A stretch of DNA of 64,000 nucleotides from contig QANU01064559.1 of the NCBI GenBank assembly GCA_003254905.1, positions 702,313 through 766,312 of the forward strand, written 5' to 3'. Both the position numbers and the translations under genes were made by a program. The notes below the pieces were generated by a model. That model was not told the origin of the DNA. It saw only the letters and a list, made by a program, of their open reading frames with translations, and ran no database searches. Shown here one piece after another: positions 38,003 to 51,080 of the stretch. Numbering within the stretch: the first letter of the stretch is position 1; every line of letters begins with the position of its first letter. The stretch comes from Nissolia schottii (lineage: Eukaryota; Streptophyta; Magnoliopsida; Fabales; Fabaceae).

Positions 38003-39595
38003 TCAAGCACTGATTCCATCTCTTGGGTTGAATTCTGATGATCCAATGTTGGCAACATGAAACTGAGGCACATACTTTTTGGAAGCAGTTTCATTAACTG
38101 GAGGCTCATTCAGAAATGCCCAGCTACTCTTGGTCCACCTGCATTTATGTATCCAATCATATGCCAAAAAAATAAATTAATTGTATGCTCCATATATATA
38201 ATTTCATTGAAAATAAAAAAGACAAGTGAACTAATTAATTGTACAATTATAATTAAAAAAAGTCAAATTTGGTCAAAGTGAGTCATATTGCCCAATTACA
38301 GAATTATATTGCGCAACTATTAAGTTATTACATTGTGACGAGATTATAGTATATTTACTCACTTTCCATCGAAAACTTCTGGTAAATTTTTTCCTCTCAA
38401 ATTACTCCTTAATTATGATTTTTCCCCCAATATTTTGAAGCATTTATTTTCAAGCAACACATCCAAAAAAAGGATCAAAATTACAAGAGTAGCACTGCAC
38501 ATACTCAACAATGTTCGGTATATACAATTTAAGAATCATTAAAATCTCTCTTCAACTTTTATAGGGAGACACATTTATAAGAGAGAAAAAAGAATACTCG
38601 GAATTAATAGATACTTTACCATCCATTTTTCTTGACAAGTTGTTCCAAACTTGTTGTGTCGACATCCATATCCAGTGTCTCTTTCCCCCTTGCCAAGGGC
38701 ATGGTATAAGACTTCTGAAACTTATTCTCAGGCTCCTTGTATGTGCTACTCTGTTAAGTGTGTGCATCATTATAAACATTACAACCTTGAGAATCTTATT
38801 TTCCAGTTTTTGGCCACCATGCAAAACACTTAGAAAAAAAAATTATTAAAATGATGGGTTTGTATGTTTTGGTTGGGCCAGTCTTCTAATAAAAGAATCT
38901 TACATAGATGCAGAGTCAATCTTTCTCAGACAAAGTTACAAATTAAATTCGAGTAAAATTGGAGTAATCATATAATTTTGTCAACGTTCGATTAAGTTCA
39001 CTCTCATATTATGAAAGTAGTCACTCAAAAGTTGCAAAAAATTAATTAAATTAGTTATTTGATATTGGTAAAATTAATCCATCGTTGAGATTAATTTGAT
39101 TATTTTTTAACAATTTTAGAGACTAATACAACTAATTTCATGATCTCAAAACGAATTTGATTGATGTTGACAACTTCAAAAATAAATTTAGCTGTTTATA
39201 TAATAAATTTGAGTCTCTTGATTTTTATTATTATTATGAGCATCTCTAAGTATGAGATACTAAAGAGATTTTTCACTGTCAAAACCTGAACAGTCTCTGA
39301 TATAGTGGAAATAGCTCTAAGGTGTTCCTCCTCTATCATCTTCCTTGATCTCCAGTAAGCATCAATTTCATCTTTTGTGAGGGAACGGTTCCTTTCAAGT
39401 GTTGCTGAAAAACATTGCAAATTTAATTAATTTTCCCCCCTCATAATATAATATCACTAGTTTAATTATAACATATGGTTATTCTACCAAAGGCTTCATG
39501 TAAAATATATAAATATATATATATATATATATATGTATATATTGAATATATAAGATACCTGATTTAGAGCCCCATCCTGCCATAAGAGAACCCAT
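38003..39595 (-). CDS. Small uncharacterised plant protein (140 aa)
   Basis: Four exons join in frame to 140 aa: 39595-39559, 39404-39286, 38750-38620 and 38138-38003, all GT-AG. The protein begins MGSLMAGWGSKS, continues RNRSLTKDEIDAYWRSRK, and ends FNPRDGISA. The N-terminal pattern, MGSLMAGW followed by RNRSLTxxEIxAYWxSKK, is one I associate with a small plant-specific family of unknown function. It has no signal peptide or membrane segment; it is charged, with a likely helix at EEEHLRAI. A good TATA box lies about 75 bp upstream of the ATG. Exons this small leave little trace in single-frame views, but the phase agreement across three introns makes the gene convincing. Function unknown. 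Confidence 0.82.
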
Positions 39596-39665
39596 ATTGT
39601 TGTTTGAATTCTTTTGGTTTCTGTGTGCTATCAAAAACTTGGAGTGACTCTTTAACACATTAGTG

Positions 39666-39677
39666 CATTTTATATAG
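39666..39677 (-). promoter_or_regulatory. TATA box of the 140-aa protein gene
   Basis: The minus strand reads ACTATATAAAAT, a strong plant TATA box, about 75 bases upstream of the ATG at 39595. Confidence 0.65.
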
Positions 39678-42600
39678 TGCTTGAAGTGTATGCTTCTTTG
39701 TTTTTTTGTTTTTTTGTTTTTTTTTCTTTCTTTTGGCCTTATCCACTTGTTCATTTTTTCCCCCCTCACAGACTTAGGTAAATGAATGGATGGCATGGGC
39801 CCCACTTAAAATAGTAAGTTGATTCCACCATTTGTGGTTAATAATAATAAATTAAAGTAAAATGGAAATTTCTAGGCTTTAGTTGAGGGTAACCCACAGA
39901 CTAAGAAAACTAGGTGGCGATAACATCGGCAGTTTTTGTTTTTTCTGTTACTTTCCGCCCTTACTCCTGTTGAACAAGTATAGATAGATATAGTTAAATT
40001 TGATTAAAGAATTGTGAGAGATATTGACATATATTGGTCTGATAAATTTTGAGAATATATTATACAAGGTTAATTGGAGTGGTATGTTGCTGCTGGATCA
40101 TTGGTTCTTGTGTTCCGGTGTTGTCTTTGACTAGTAATGCAGCTTGATGCATATAGTGTAGTAATTTTCGAAATAATAACATATGGTAGTAAAGTTAATT
40201 AAAAAAAATTGAATTTTCTATCTTAAAATTCATAATATATATGGTATTAATTGAATTGCCAGCATTCTGACTTTATTAATAGAAATTTGACTAATTTAGT
40301 TTGATCTGACTAAAATCTTTTAAAGAGATATCTTTCAGCGAGTATTTTTTTTTTATTCTCATAGCTTGAATCTAAGACTTTTTATTAAAGAGACAAGGTG
40401 TGTATATATATTATAATGGATTTAATTTGAATATATGGACAAGGCAAATAAAATTTACATTGTCATCCAATTATATTTATATTAACACGTCAACAAACAT
40501 ATTAACTATTACACTCATTATTTGAAATGTCATTCAAATAAAAAAGAATTAATTGGACTAAAATTAAGCTCAATTTAATATGTCTTGCAAATAAGTCTCA
40601 AGAACTTATGATATGGCTCATACCTCACACACATCTCAAACTTCTTAGCTCATTGTACCTAGCAAACTCAACCCTCCCCCTGGCTTAGCTCAAGTGAGAA
40701 CTTTGATGAATTCTACCTCTTTTGTCCATTATCCTCCTAATTTATCCTACCATCATTTACCCATTATAATGGAAAATAATCATATTTTTTATTGTTCAGA
40801 ACGTGTCCTTTGTCAACAGCAACTACTCATCGTCAAAAATCGAATCCTTCACCAAATGTTAAGTAACCCAACCATCTACCAACTGTGATGGACTTTGTTA
40901 ATATACGGAAAATAATCATTCACCACCTACTCTCTACTTCTGATCTAGACAAAACACAATTATAATTATGTTTGATGTATAATAATTAATACTAATAACT
41001 AATACTAGACCCGCACAATTGCTCAATTACAGTAACTAAGCTCACACGAAATAGTAAATTATTGATCACAAAATATTTTTTTATTTTATAAGTAAAGATT
41101 AAACCTACCTCATAATTTAAGGACAAAGTAAGCTACCACTGCGTGATTATTTCTTTCATGTTTTGATTATCAAAAGTTTTTACATTTCTATTATTTCACC
41201 TGCAGCATCGCGGTTAATAGATATATGTAATTTATTGTTTACTAATTTGTTATTATCAAAGTAATCAAACGTGTAGATTCTACGATATTCTATGATCATG
41301 CAAGTTTGATTATTTGTGTGGTATTAAAATTAAACTCAATTCTAATTATGTTTGATGTACAATTAATTAATATATATTTTATATTGACAATGATATAATT
41401 AACAAAATCAATCTCTGCTGATCGATTCCAACCACAAAAAAGATCTCTAAGCTGATTCCCCCCAATTGTCAATTGTCACACCGATTCCAACTCAATGGTG
41501 GATGATGGCATGACAACATTAACTAATGATGCTTGTCTATATTCATGTGGGACCCACCTCTCTCAAATAATCTTATCTTGAGGAAAAATATCTTCACCAA
41601 ACTTTACTACTTTTGTTTTATGTCCTTTCGCTACATAAAGTATATTGGTGTCACACTTCTCATGAACTTCCTTAATTTGCCGAGGCAAAGGCCAAACACA
41701 TAGTGGGATGCTGCGACCAGAAGCACTTGATCAATTGTAATGATCTTTTGACATTAAATTTTATGCGTTGTCATAATGTGATTTAATTAATTAATATGTC
41801 ATCATATATATATATATATATATATATATGTGCTTGTTTATCTCCGATTGGTGTGGTCTTACGGAGCACATTCCCGAAAATATTAAAAGGTGTTTATTAC
41901 AAATTGAATTCTTTAACAACATTCTTAAAAATATGATACACTCTTTTAAAAATATCCTTGTCAAAATAATGTATGTCAATGATGATTCTGCATCATTTAA
42001 TGTTGGTTCATTACATGTCAATGGTGGTCTATCACTAGTTGACGGTAGTAGGTAGGCTAACAATCAATTGACACTAGTCACTTGTTAGTTGCTCAACAAC
42101 AGTGGTGATTGCTCAGCAGTTGTGATGATTGTAAGAACATAAGATTTGAGAATTTAACTTTTTCACATTTCAAAACATTTGAAAATCTAACATTTTTTTT
42201 TTGCAAGAGGTGTGATTTAAAATAGAGAAAAAATGAGAGATTTTTCAGTTTTGAAAATTCAACTTATTTGATAATGTTTTTTAAATTTGCGAACCACACA
42301 TGAGTCTCCTAAATTTTCATGTTCAAATTCTCAAGGATATTGATAGATTCTGCGAACTAAACCACCCTTTGTAGCGTTAGTCTTGATGTCCTTAGATTAT
42401 ATTGATCTACATTTCTTTCAGAATTTTTTTTAAATTGAGATTAATTAGTGAGGTATTATCCTACATTGTTGAATCTCGGTGAGATTCCCTGATTGGTGTA
42501 TTTGTCACTATTCTCGTTGTCTTTCCTTTCTACACTATGCTTCCCATAATCAACCAGGTAAAGGCCAAACAATAGTGGGATGCAGCGACCAGAAATATAT

Positions 42601-42758
42601 ATATAAATATAAGATTCATGCTAATATTATTGTTTATTTCAGTTTGCATATGCATGTTTGCCATTTGTCTACATGGAAACTTAGGAAAGTTTTCGTGTTG
42701 AGGATTATTTGCATATAATATTGAGTCAATATAAAATAATAATGGGGTTATTTAACGA

Positions 42759-42789
<31 letters not shown>

Positions 42790-43160
42790 TGGGTCTCACG
42801 GATACTTTGTAAAATTATTGTGTTTGTGTATTCAACACATCATGAATATTGATGCACAAAAACATTCATTTGACACATGTGTTTTATGTATTCAAAGTGT
42901 TCAAATAAAAAGTTAATGCATGACCATGTCTAAACATATTTAGGTTGTATGCGAAAGTTTTGAGTCGTATCTAAGACATGTCTAAACAAAAAATAAGTTA
43001 AATACTAAAAATTTACAATAACCTGGACCCCTAGAAAGTTAGTAAATATTAACATGAAAAATTATCTAAAATACTTCATCTATTTTGAAAGAGATTCATA
43101 AAATATTATAAATTGATAATTTGACATAAATAAAAATATTAAGATATTATTATAAATCTT

Positions 43161-43202
<42 letters not shown>

Positions 43203-43334
43203 AGTGTGTGTGTTTTGTGTTCAAGTCTTGTAAATTTTAAAAGTTGTTGTGTCTCCTTGTCTATCATCCTGTCATGTCTCATATCAATGCCGGTACTTCA
43301 TATTCCGAGCTAATTAAAAATCTCTTAAATATTA
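39678..43334. other. AT-rich intergenic DNA with AT and AAT microsatellites
   Basis: No gene is supported. The stretch holds TA repeats at about 41804-41829 and 43167-43199, AAT repeats at about 42762-42790, and two imperfect copies of a roughly 35-bp segment containing AAAGGCCAAACA and GTGGGATGC (near 41688 and 42560). Confidence 0.5.
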
Positions 43335-43632
43335 GGGTTAATTAAGTTTTTAGTCCCTGTAATATGAAAAAATTTGGTTTTAGTCTCTCATGATAAGTTT
43401 TAGTCCCTATAAAATGTGAAAATTTGATTTTGGTCCCTGTGGACAGTTGGTGATGGACAGTGATATAGAAATGGTCCCTGATAACTGGTTAACTGACACA
43501 GCATCACCGTCCATCACCAACCCTCCACAAGGGCCAAAATCAAATTTTCACATTTTATAGGGACTAAAACTTGTCATGAGGGAGTAAAACTAAACTTTTT
43601 CATATTACAGAGATTAAAAACTTAATTAACCC
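43335..43632. mobile_element. Mutator-type MITE with perfect 9-bp target duplication
   Basis: The 298-bp element starts GGGTTAATTAAGTTTTTAGT, and its end inverts to GGGTTAATTAAGTTTTTAAT. Arms of over 100 bp pair imperfectly. TAAATATTA flanks it on both sides (43326-43334 and 43633-43641), an exact 9-bp duplication diagnostic of Mutator-like elements. The interior is noncoding. Confidence 0.92.
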
Positions 43633-43641
43633 TAAATATTA

Positions 43642-46600
43642 TATGTTTTGGTCTTGAATCTTTCTGTTTTTATGGCCAAATGACTAGAGTAGGTCTCATA
43701 CAACCTTTTAGGCCATTGGGTCTAGTCCAAAATTTTTGGTATAGGGGTCCAAATAGGCTCATCTAAAATGTCAAAGGTTAAAGTTGGGTTGGGCTTGTTA
43801 GGGTTTAAGAATGGTGAGCATGGAGCCCCTTGCTTTTCTTTGGCACTCGATCCATAACAATGATTTTGGTCGATAACACCAATTAAATTAGTTATTTTTT
43901 AATAGAACCACAAAGTTTATATTTCGTATCATCTCTTTTGGTCTTTTTAACTATTGGTATCTTATTGACCTTTCACCAAAAACTAAAAATATATTGTCAA
44001 CCTTCGGCCTTCGCTTGGCTCAAGGTAAAGGGGTGACATCTAACATATATCCTTTCATTCTCAATGTTCGAATTTGAGAGTTGACTAGTAGATAGTGTTT
44101 ATAAATGTCCTGAGACAAAAAAATAAAATAAAATTTGGAAGCGCAAGGATTGCAAAAGACGCATCCCCCTGTATTTTTTTCATTTTAAAAGTATATAAAT
44201 TAATTTAAAATTTATTCGCATATATATTTCATGTGTTCTTTATTTTTTGATGTATAAAAATTAGTTAAAATTTATTCTGTGAGAAAAATAATTTTAAATT
44301 TTTATGTTTTTTTATCTCCTTTTACAAACATTTTTTTGTCCCATCATATTTTTTGTCGCAAGATAGTTACAAAAAAAAACCTATCTTATTCAAACTTAAT
44401 TTAAATTTTATCTTATTAAATATTAAAATTTAAAAAAATAGTTCAAATTCTATACTATACATGACATCATCATTCAATTGCTTAGGCAGGTAGGGGGGGG
44501 GGGGAATGGCAAAGGGAACTTACTTTTGCTTAGATGATGATAATAATGACATTGCAACTTTTTTCTAATCTTTCTTCTGTTTACTTTCTGCTTATTTTGG
44601 AAAGGAGATTCTTCAATTGTGTCACACTCTTTTCTCTGTTTTTCAAGGTTAATTTGTACCTTGTTATTTTTTATTTTTCATTTTTAATTTATGGAACAAA
44701 GAGAGCTAGCATGTGAAAAAAAGGTAATTAAGATGAATGTTGGTATAATCATTTCCTTGACATGGGAGTGGGCTACAGTTTGTGCATGTAATCATACCTT
44801 TTGACTTTTGAGTTGGCGGAGATGTAAATTAAGTGCGTGGAAAAAACCATTGTTACTATTTTTTAATATATATAAATAGTGCCCTTGAGGGCTAAGGAAC
44901 CAATTTTTTTAAATTTTTTATCAAAAGAATTTAGTGGTGTTAATTTATGATCAATCAAAAAATAAAAAATAATCAATCAAATTAATTATTTTAAGAAATT
45001 AAATCTTAAAACTAAGATTGCTTAGAATTTATCATTGTCACTTACTTAGGCCTTACCTAATCCCTAAACCTATATCAAAGGGCCAAGGCTAACCCCATAA
45101 TTTGGGGATCAAGCTATTGAAATAGAAGGCCATATCAATATATATCCACTTCCTATAGTGCTCGATTGATATACCAATGAAGTTTACCAACCAAATTTGG
45201 AATAATTTTTGGATAAAAATAAATTTAATTTTTTTTATTTAGACATCCACATAATAGAAATGTAATTTTTAAAAGCATTATTGAAAATATGCTCACATGT
45301 TTATAAGTTTTATCAATTTTTAATGTGCATGCTTAAGTGAAATTTTTTTATTTTTGAGTCTATGTAAAAATTTCTCAAAAATTGATAAGTTTATGTGAGA
45401 AAGAAAAGGAGGAAGCAAAATCATTCACCAAAATTGCATAAGGTTATTATTTTTTTTTTTTGCCATATATGATTGGATTGATCATTGATCCATTTTAGGC
45501 TTCACTCCCATGCAGAACTGACATGTGAACTAGTTGGTTGGTTTGTGGACTGTAATGTCTGTATTTTAGTTTCATGTGACAATTTTTTTTTTATGTTTAT
45601 GTTTCATGTGACATTAATCCGGTGAATTATGTGGAAATCCAATCAAGTTCCATTTATCTTTTAGTTAAGCTTAAAAAAGAATGGTTTTGCACAAAAGAAA
45701 ATAAAAGTGGAAACAATTGGGGATATCATAAGAAATTGGAGGGAAATTTGAAGAGAAATGGGGATATTAATAATTGATTGTATGACATGAATGAATAATA
45801 ATATAGTCTCAAATGAATTACTAATAAAAAAGTTAATAAAAAAAGTTCATAATGAATTATACAAGTAACAGTATATTCACCATTCAAAATATAATTAATT
45901 TAAAACTAGGAATTCCTCCTCTGCTCTCAACCATTTTAGTGGTATCTTCTAAGATTTAATGACTAATACTAAACTTTGTGTTCTATTTTTTTTAAAAAAA
46001 ATAAAAATTATAAAAAAAATAGCTAGTTCATGATTAAATGTGAGTGACTCATTAAAAAAATATTAGTTTCCTTACATTAATATTAATGGTACTGAAGAAA
46101 TCACATATAAAGTTGATATAAATGTTTAAAAACTAATTGTAAACATTTTTTTTATAACATTGATGTTTAGGTTAAGGAAATAACTTGTCGCAATCCATGA
46201 TCAAGGCGCCATCGAATTAATTATTTTTTGTGAGTCGCCATCGAATTAATTAACTGAGCACTTGCAATTAATATCCACTAATGGCAAAACTTAAAAATTG
46301 AGTTCAAATCATAACGATGCATGAGTGGAATGTTAATTAGAGAGCAAATGTCAGTTGACAATTTATTATATGCAAAGTTCACTATATAAACTTGAAAAAT
46401 ATGTATGTATAATTAGAAATATGGTACCAAAATAAATAAACAATGATTGAGGTATGTGCCTGCATTGGACATGATTGGAACAAGTAATAGACCATATCAA
46501 TGGATTTGAGTTGTATTATTGTAGTGAACAGGTTGGTGAGTGGACCATGCTATTGCTTGCTCTTCATTTATGCCCTAACTCATCTATCTGTCACCTACCT

Positions 46601-47088
46601 TTGCTAACCATAGCTTTTGGCCATTGCACATTAATGAGAAGAGCATAAATTGATTTCGTTTATTAAAAATTGAACTTGTGTGTCCTTATCTTTATAAAAG
46701 ATTATAATGTTTATTTATTACTTGTCTAACAGTTTATTAATATCACGAATATTTAAATATAAAACTTGTGAGAAAACTTTATTAATAATAAAATTAACGT
46801 ATAATTAACAAAGCTATGTACAATTTTTATATGAGAGTATATAATTTATGTGCATAATTAAAAGAGAGTAATGTTACCTAATAATTAGAAAGGATTGTCA
46901 CAAATTTTAAAAAAAATATTGTTACATTCTCTTATTACTTAAAAATAGAGTCTAGATAACTTTATAATATTAAGGTAATCCTCCCTCTTGAGCTAGATTT
47001 TAGGACAGAGTTAAGTCACTTATTTTTTAAGACAAATAAATATAATTAAGAGTAAAATAAAATAATTTATTTATCCATCCAAGAATTA

Positions 47089-47123
<35 letters not shown>

Positions 47124-50100
47124 CACATTAATTTTGCAAATAAGTTTAAATAAAAATTTTGACACTCTCATTTTTATCATGATTTTTTTAAAAAAAAATA
47201 TTTTATAGTAGCCAATGTCAAAGTTGTTAAAATCGAGATCTTATATAAGATTGAAAGAATAAAATAAAAAACGTAAAACGTAAAATCGTAACAAGATTTA
47301 ATTAAATCATAGAATTGTTTAATTTAACTGCTTGTAGTAAAATTGATAAATCTCTTAACAACACACCACTCTGCATTTAGTTTGGACCAAATCCGAAATT
47401 AGAAAAATAATAATGAAGTGGGGAAATATATGGCACGGGCACGTGTGCTAGGGCCAGTGAGTTATTGTTTCAAACATAAGATTAATCAATAAAAAGTTCA
47501 AACATTAGCAGTGTTGACAGTGACACAAGTTAGCTATCATCAACGTACAAAATCTATACGACTATGTTAAGACCAGTCACTTAATTTGTTGAGAAAATCC
47601 CATAACCTATGTTTTAGGGATATTTTTAAGAAATGAGTGGGGAATAACGATTTTAAAATAAATTCAGATATCATATTAAGGATTGAGTAAGTCTAATTCA
47701 ACTTTAAAAATTATTTAGACTATACTTTTAAATAATGTTAGACTCTAACTTAAGTACAATATTTGATACAATTTATTACAATAGATAAATACAACAATTT
47801 TATAGCAAAACAAGATACGCGAACAATCATATACATTGTTTGTATAAAATTGTAATTTTTAGGAAGTGTAGTATTAATATTACTCTACCTTTTAATAAAT
47901 GTGTTTCTTAATAAGAGTTGTGTTATTGAGTTTAAACAGAATATATAAGAATAATACATATCTGACATATGTGACAAGTACAATCTCCACATATTAAAAA
48001 TTGTGGGATCCATATATTTATATAGATAAATATCAATTTTAAAATTACAATGACACATATCTATTCGAGTCAAATAAGTAGTCTAGTTATTTAATATATT
48101 CTTCTTAAGAATTAATCTTGTATCATTTTTAAATGAGTGACTAAGTTGCTTATATCACTCAATCACTAACTTCTTGATATAATTGAAGGCATATTAGAGA
48201 TTGATTAACATATGCCTAATGAGGAAACTCCTCACCAAATTAACAACTCCTACTGTACAAGGCACACACAAAGATTGTGTGTCCCCTCTAGATAGCCATA
48301 TGAATCTGTAGCCATAAGATATATAGCCACCAATAATATCCCATGGCCTTTACCTAAATCCAATTAGGAAAGGAGAAAATCTTAGAATGAGTTCAATGAA
48401 GAAGAGGTTAGATAGGAAGAAAGAGACATCAATCATGGCCTTTTTCAATTTCATATATCCCTTCCCATCATTTTCAACAATCAACTTTTTCCTCTTATAA
48501 GCAAACATCTTAATGGTCAAGTCTTTACTTTTTTGACCCATAAAGGTTGGGAGTTGTGTAACTCTTAAGTAGTTCCAATTTGGAAAATTAAGATAGAACT
48601 AAGTTAACAGTATTAAAAGAGAAGGCCAAGGACATTGCATCATGGTTTTTTCCCTTTAGGTGAAGCACTACTACTACATTGAAATTTGGTAGTGGTTGGT
48701 CAAGTTTGTCACTTAGTCTATGTGGTTTAACCAAGAATATTGCAAAAAGGATCAAAAGCATTACTTCTTTTACTCTTATTGGTTCATGCTGCCACATATG
48801 AATGAATGAAGTCACTATTATACGGTGAATGAATGGAATTCAATTCAATCGAGTCTTCAAAATTGGTGCGATTTTGGTATCTAAAAAATTAGTTTAGATT
48901 TAAGTAGATTTACTGAGTTAGAACATGTTCTTAAGTTCTTTATTAAATGTATTAACATTTACACATGAATTTATAGATGACTTATTATTAAAAAAATTTA
49001 AGAATCAAATCTATGTTATGATAATACATGAATAAAAGAATGACCAAAATTGAATCCCATTAACAAAATTTTGCTCACGTTGAATTAAACTTACCTTGAA
49101 TCAACAATAATATTCAAATCTCTGATAATAGTAGTATAACTAATTTATTTCCTTAAAATATTGTCATGGTAATGTCACATTAAGATCTATTACAAGTACT
49201 ACGAGGGAGATATTAAACTCATAAGTAACACTTACTAAATAAAAGCAATAATTAATTTTTTTTACACACAAATAATATTAAAGTTTAAACTTATAACATC
49301 AGGCAAACTATTCAAACTCGTTGTCCCTACAAGACTGCTGGTGGCTTATCTAAATATTCATTTAGTTTTGATAAGTGGGAAACAAGATTATACCAACTCA
49401 TTCAATATTTCTTGCTCTTGGGAGAGTAAAACACATTAAACCAAAAGAAAATCACAAGATGACAGCTGTTTACACTGTAATCAAAGTATCAAGCTGCAAA
49501 TGAAGATTTCTAGGGTGAAAAAAAAAATTAAAAAAAGAAGTATAGCTCAAGAAAAAAAAAGCAAAATATATTATAAAAAAGGAGAAAAACTACGTTTTAT
49601 TTCTCAAAAGGGTAAGATCTTAATACATTAAGAAAAGAAAAACAAAATACAGTCTCCGTTAAATGACACTTTTCATTCAAAAATTTATTTAACATTAGTT
49701 ATCACTTAATTAAATTAAGAAAATATTAATTGTACCATATGCTTTAATCGAAGAAAGAGAATGATGAGAGAAACAAACATGTCCAAAAATAATTTAGTCT
49801 AAATATTTAATATTTTTTTAAGTATGTACAAATTAATTAATTTCTTAATATATATACTTGTGTCAAGAGTAATATCTAATATTGGACAAAGAGAAAATAA
49901 AAAATATAATACTACCTAAGAATTAATGTATTAATGTGTATATATATTTTCTTCTAAGAAGACCATATATTTTTAAGAACAAAAATGTAGATTTTCTAAT
50001 TAATAAAGATTGAGGACTATAGTATATAATAGGATAATAATAATCCACATCCTCTTCAATGTAAGTGGAAAAACAAATAAGGCAGGTCTTATGGATGAGT

Positions 50101-50490
50101 TTGACCATGCACTATTAAACCGTTGGATTGAGTCACACACAATGGGCCCCACTTGAAAAAAAACCATTTTTTTTCTTCTTGCATGCACTGATGAATAAAA
50201 ATAAAAAAACTGGTTCCCATTTTGATTAAACTCTGCATCGTTTGCAACTGCAAGTAAGTTTCAAAGGGCAAAAACAAAGCTTTTTCTTTGTGTTTTGTCT
50301 TTGACCCTTTCATTCATATAGTTGTGAAGGAGGAAAAAAAAAAAGTAAAGGGTGATGCTTTGCTTGATTCTTTGAATAATCAAAAACAAAAGGGTGTGTG
50401 AATTTGATTCCAATTTTTTTTTCCCTTCCTCTTCTAGTTCTAGTTTTATCCACAACCTTTGTTTTGTGTAAGTAATAATTATAAAATTTA
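43642..50490. other. AT-rich intergenic DNA
   Basis: No gene is supported in about 6.8 kb. Notable items are a G12 run at about 44493-44504, a short tandem repeat (GCCATCGAATTAATTA twice, about 46208-46250), a TG-to-TA microsatellite at about 47090-47122, and otherwise AT-rich DNA. The last few hundred bases approach the Tubby-like promoter. Confidence 0.5.
44493..44504. repeat. G12 homopolymer run
   Basis: An uninterrupted run of about twelve G within AT-rich DNA. Its length is prone to sequencing or assembly error. Confidence 0.8.
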
Positions 50491-50494
50491 TAAT

Positions 50495-51080
50495 ACTTTA
50501 TATACTATACTAGTACCTTGTATGTAACATATTAAAGTATAAACTTCACCTTCTTCCTCTTCATATCTCACACACTCTTCCACCTTTTTTGTTTTTGTCC
50601 AAGACATTGGCTTTGGAGTTTGAGGTACAAGGTCTTGGAAGTGTTCTCCACATTCCCCTTGAATCCCTTTGTTGTTTCTTCCCATGTTGTATCTGCAAGA
50701 TTTCCTCACTTTCTAGGACCTTGTCTCACAGGTACACGCAACTTGCCCTCTAAATGTTTGTGCATTTCCCCCTTTCATTCTTTTTCATTTTATTAGTGTT
50801 TTTTATTTTTTATTTTAACTTTTAAAGTTTCAATATGGGAATTTTGTTTTGGGAAAATATTTGTATTGGACTAAGGATATAAGGATTTGAAATCTTGTAC
50901 CAACTTTCCACACCCCATGATGCATTTCACTTGCAATAAATGCTCTTATTCCATCATTGTTGGTGATGACATATTCACTAATACTATGATCAATTAAATT
51001 TTCACTTAACTTGGCCCAAAAAAAATGTCCTGAAACTTTTTTTTTCTGATGGCAGTGTTATTAGTCCTACTACACTAATC
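50495..51080 (+). promoter_or_regulatory. Promoter, 5' UTR and 5' UTR intron of the Tubby-like gene
   Basis: A TATA-like TTATATAC lies at about 50498. A pyrimidine-rich leader follows. A GT-AG intron of 324 bp is plausible from 50732 (CTCACAG then GTACAC) to 51055 (TGATGGCAG), placing a short 5' UTR exon before the ATG at 51081. A 10-codon upstream ORF (ATG 50684, stop 50714-50716) lies in the first UTR exon. The UTR intron is inferred from splice sites only. Confidence 0.5.
50684..50716 (+). CDS. Short upstream ORF in the Tubby-like leader
   Basis: ATG TTG TAT ... TTC TAG encodes MLYLQDFLTF. If the leader model is right it precedes the main ORF and could dampen translation. Conservation is untested, so it may be incidental. 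Confidence 0.25.
   Translation: MLYLQDFLTF

Noticed and set aside
50488..50709. 73-aa minus-strand frame upstream of the Tubby-like gene
   Set aside because: It is antisense to the pyrimidine-rich leader and explained by purine-rich codons.
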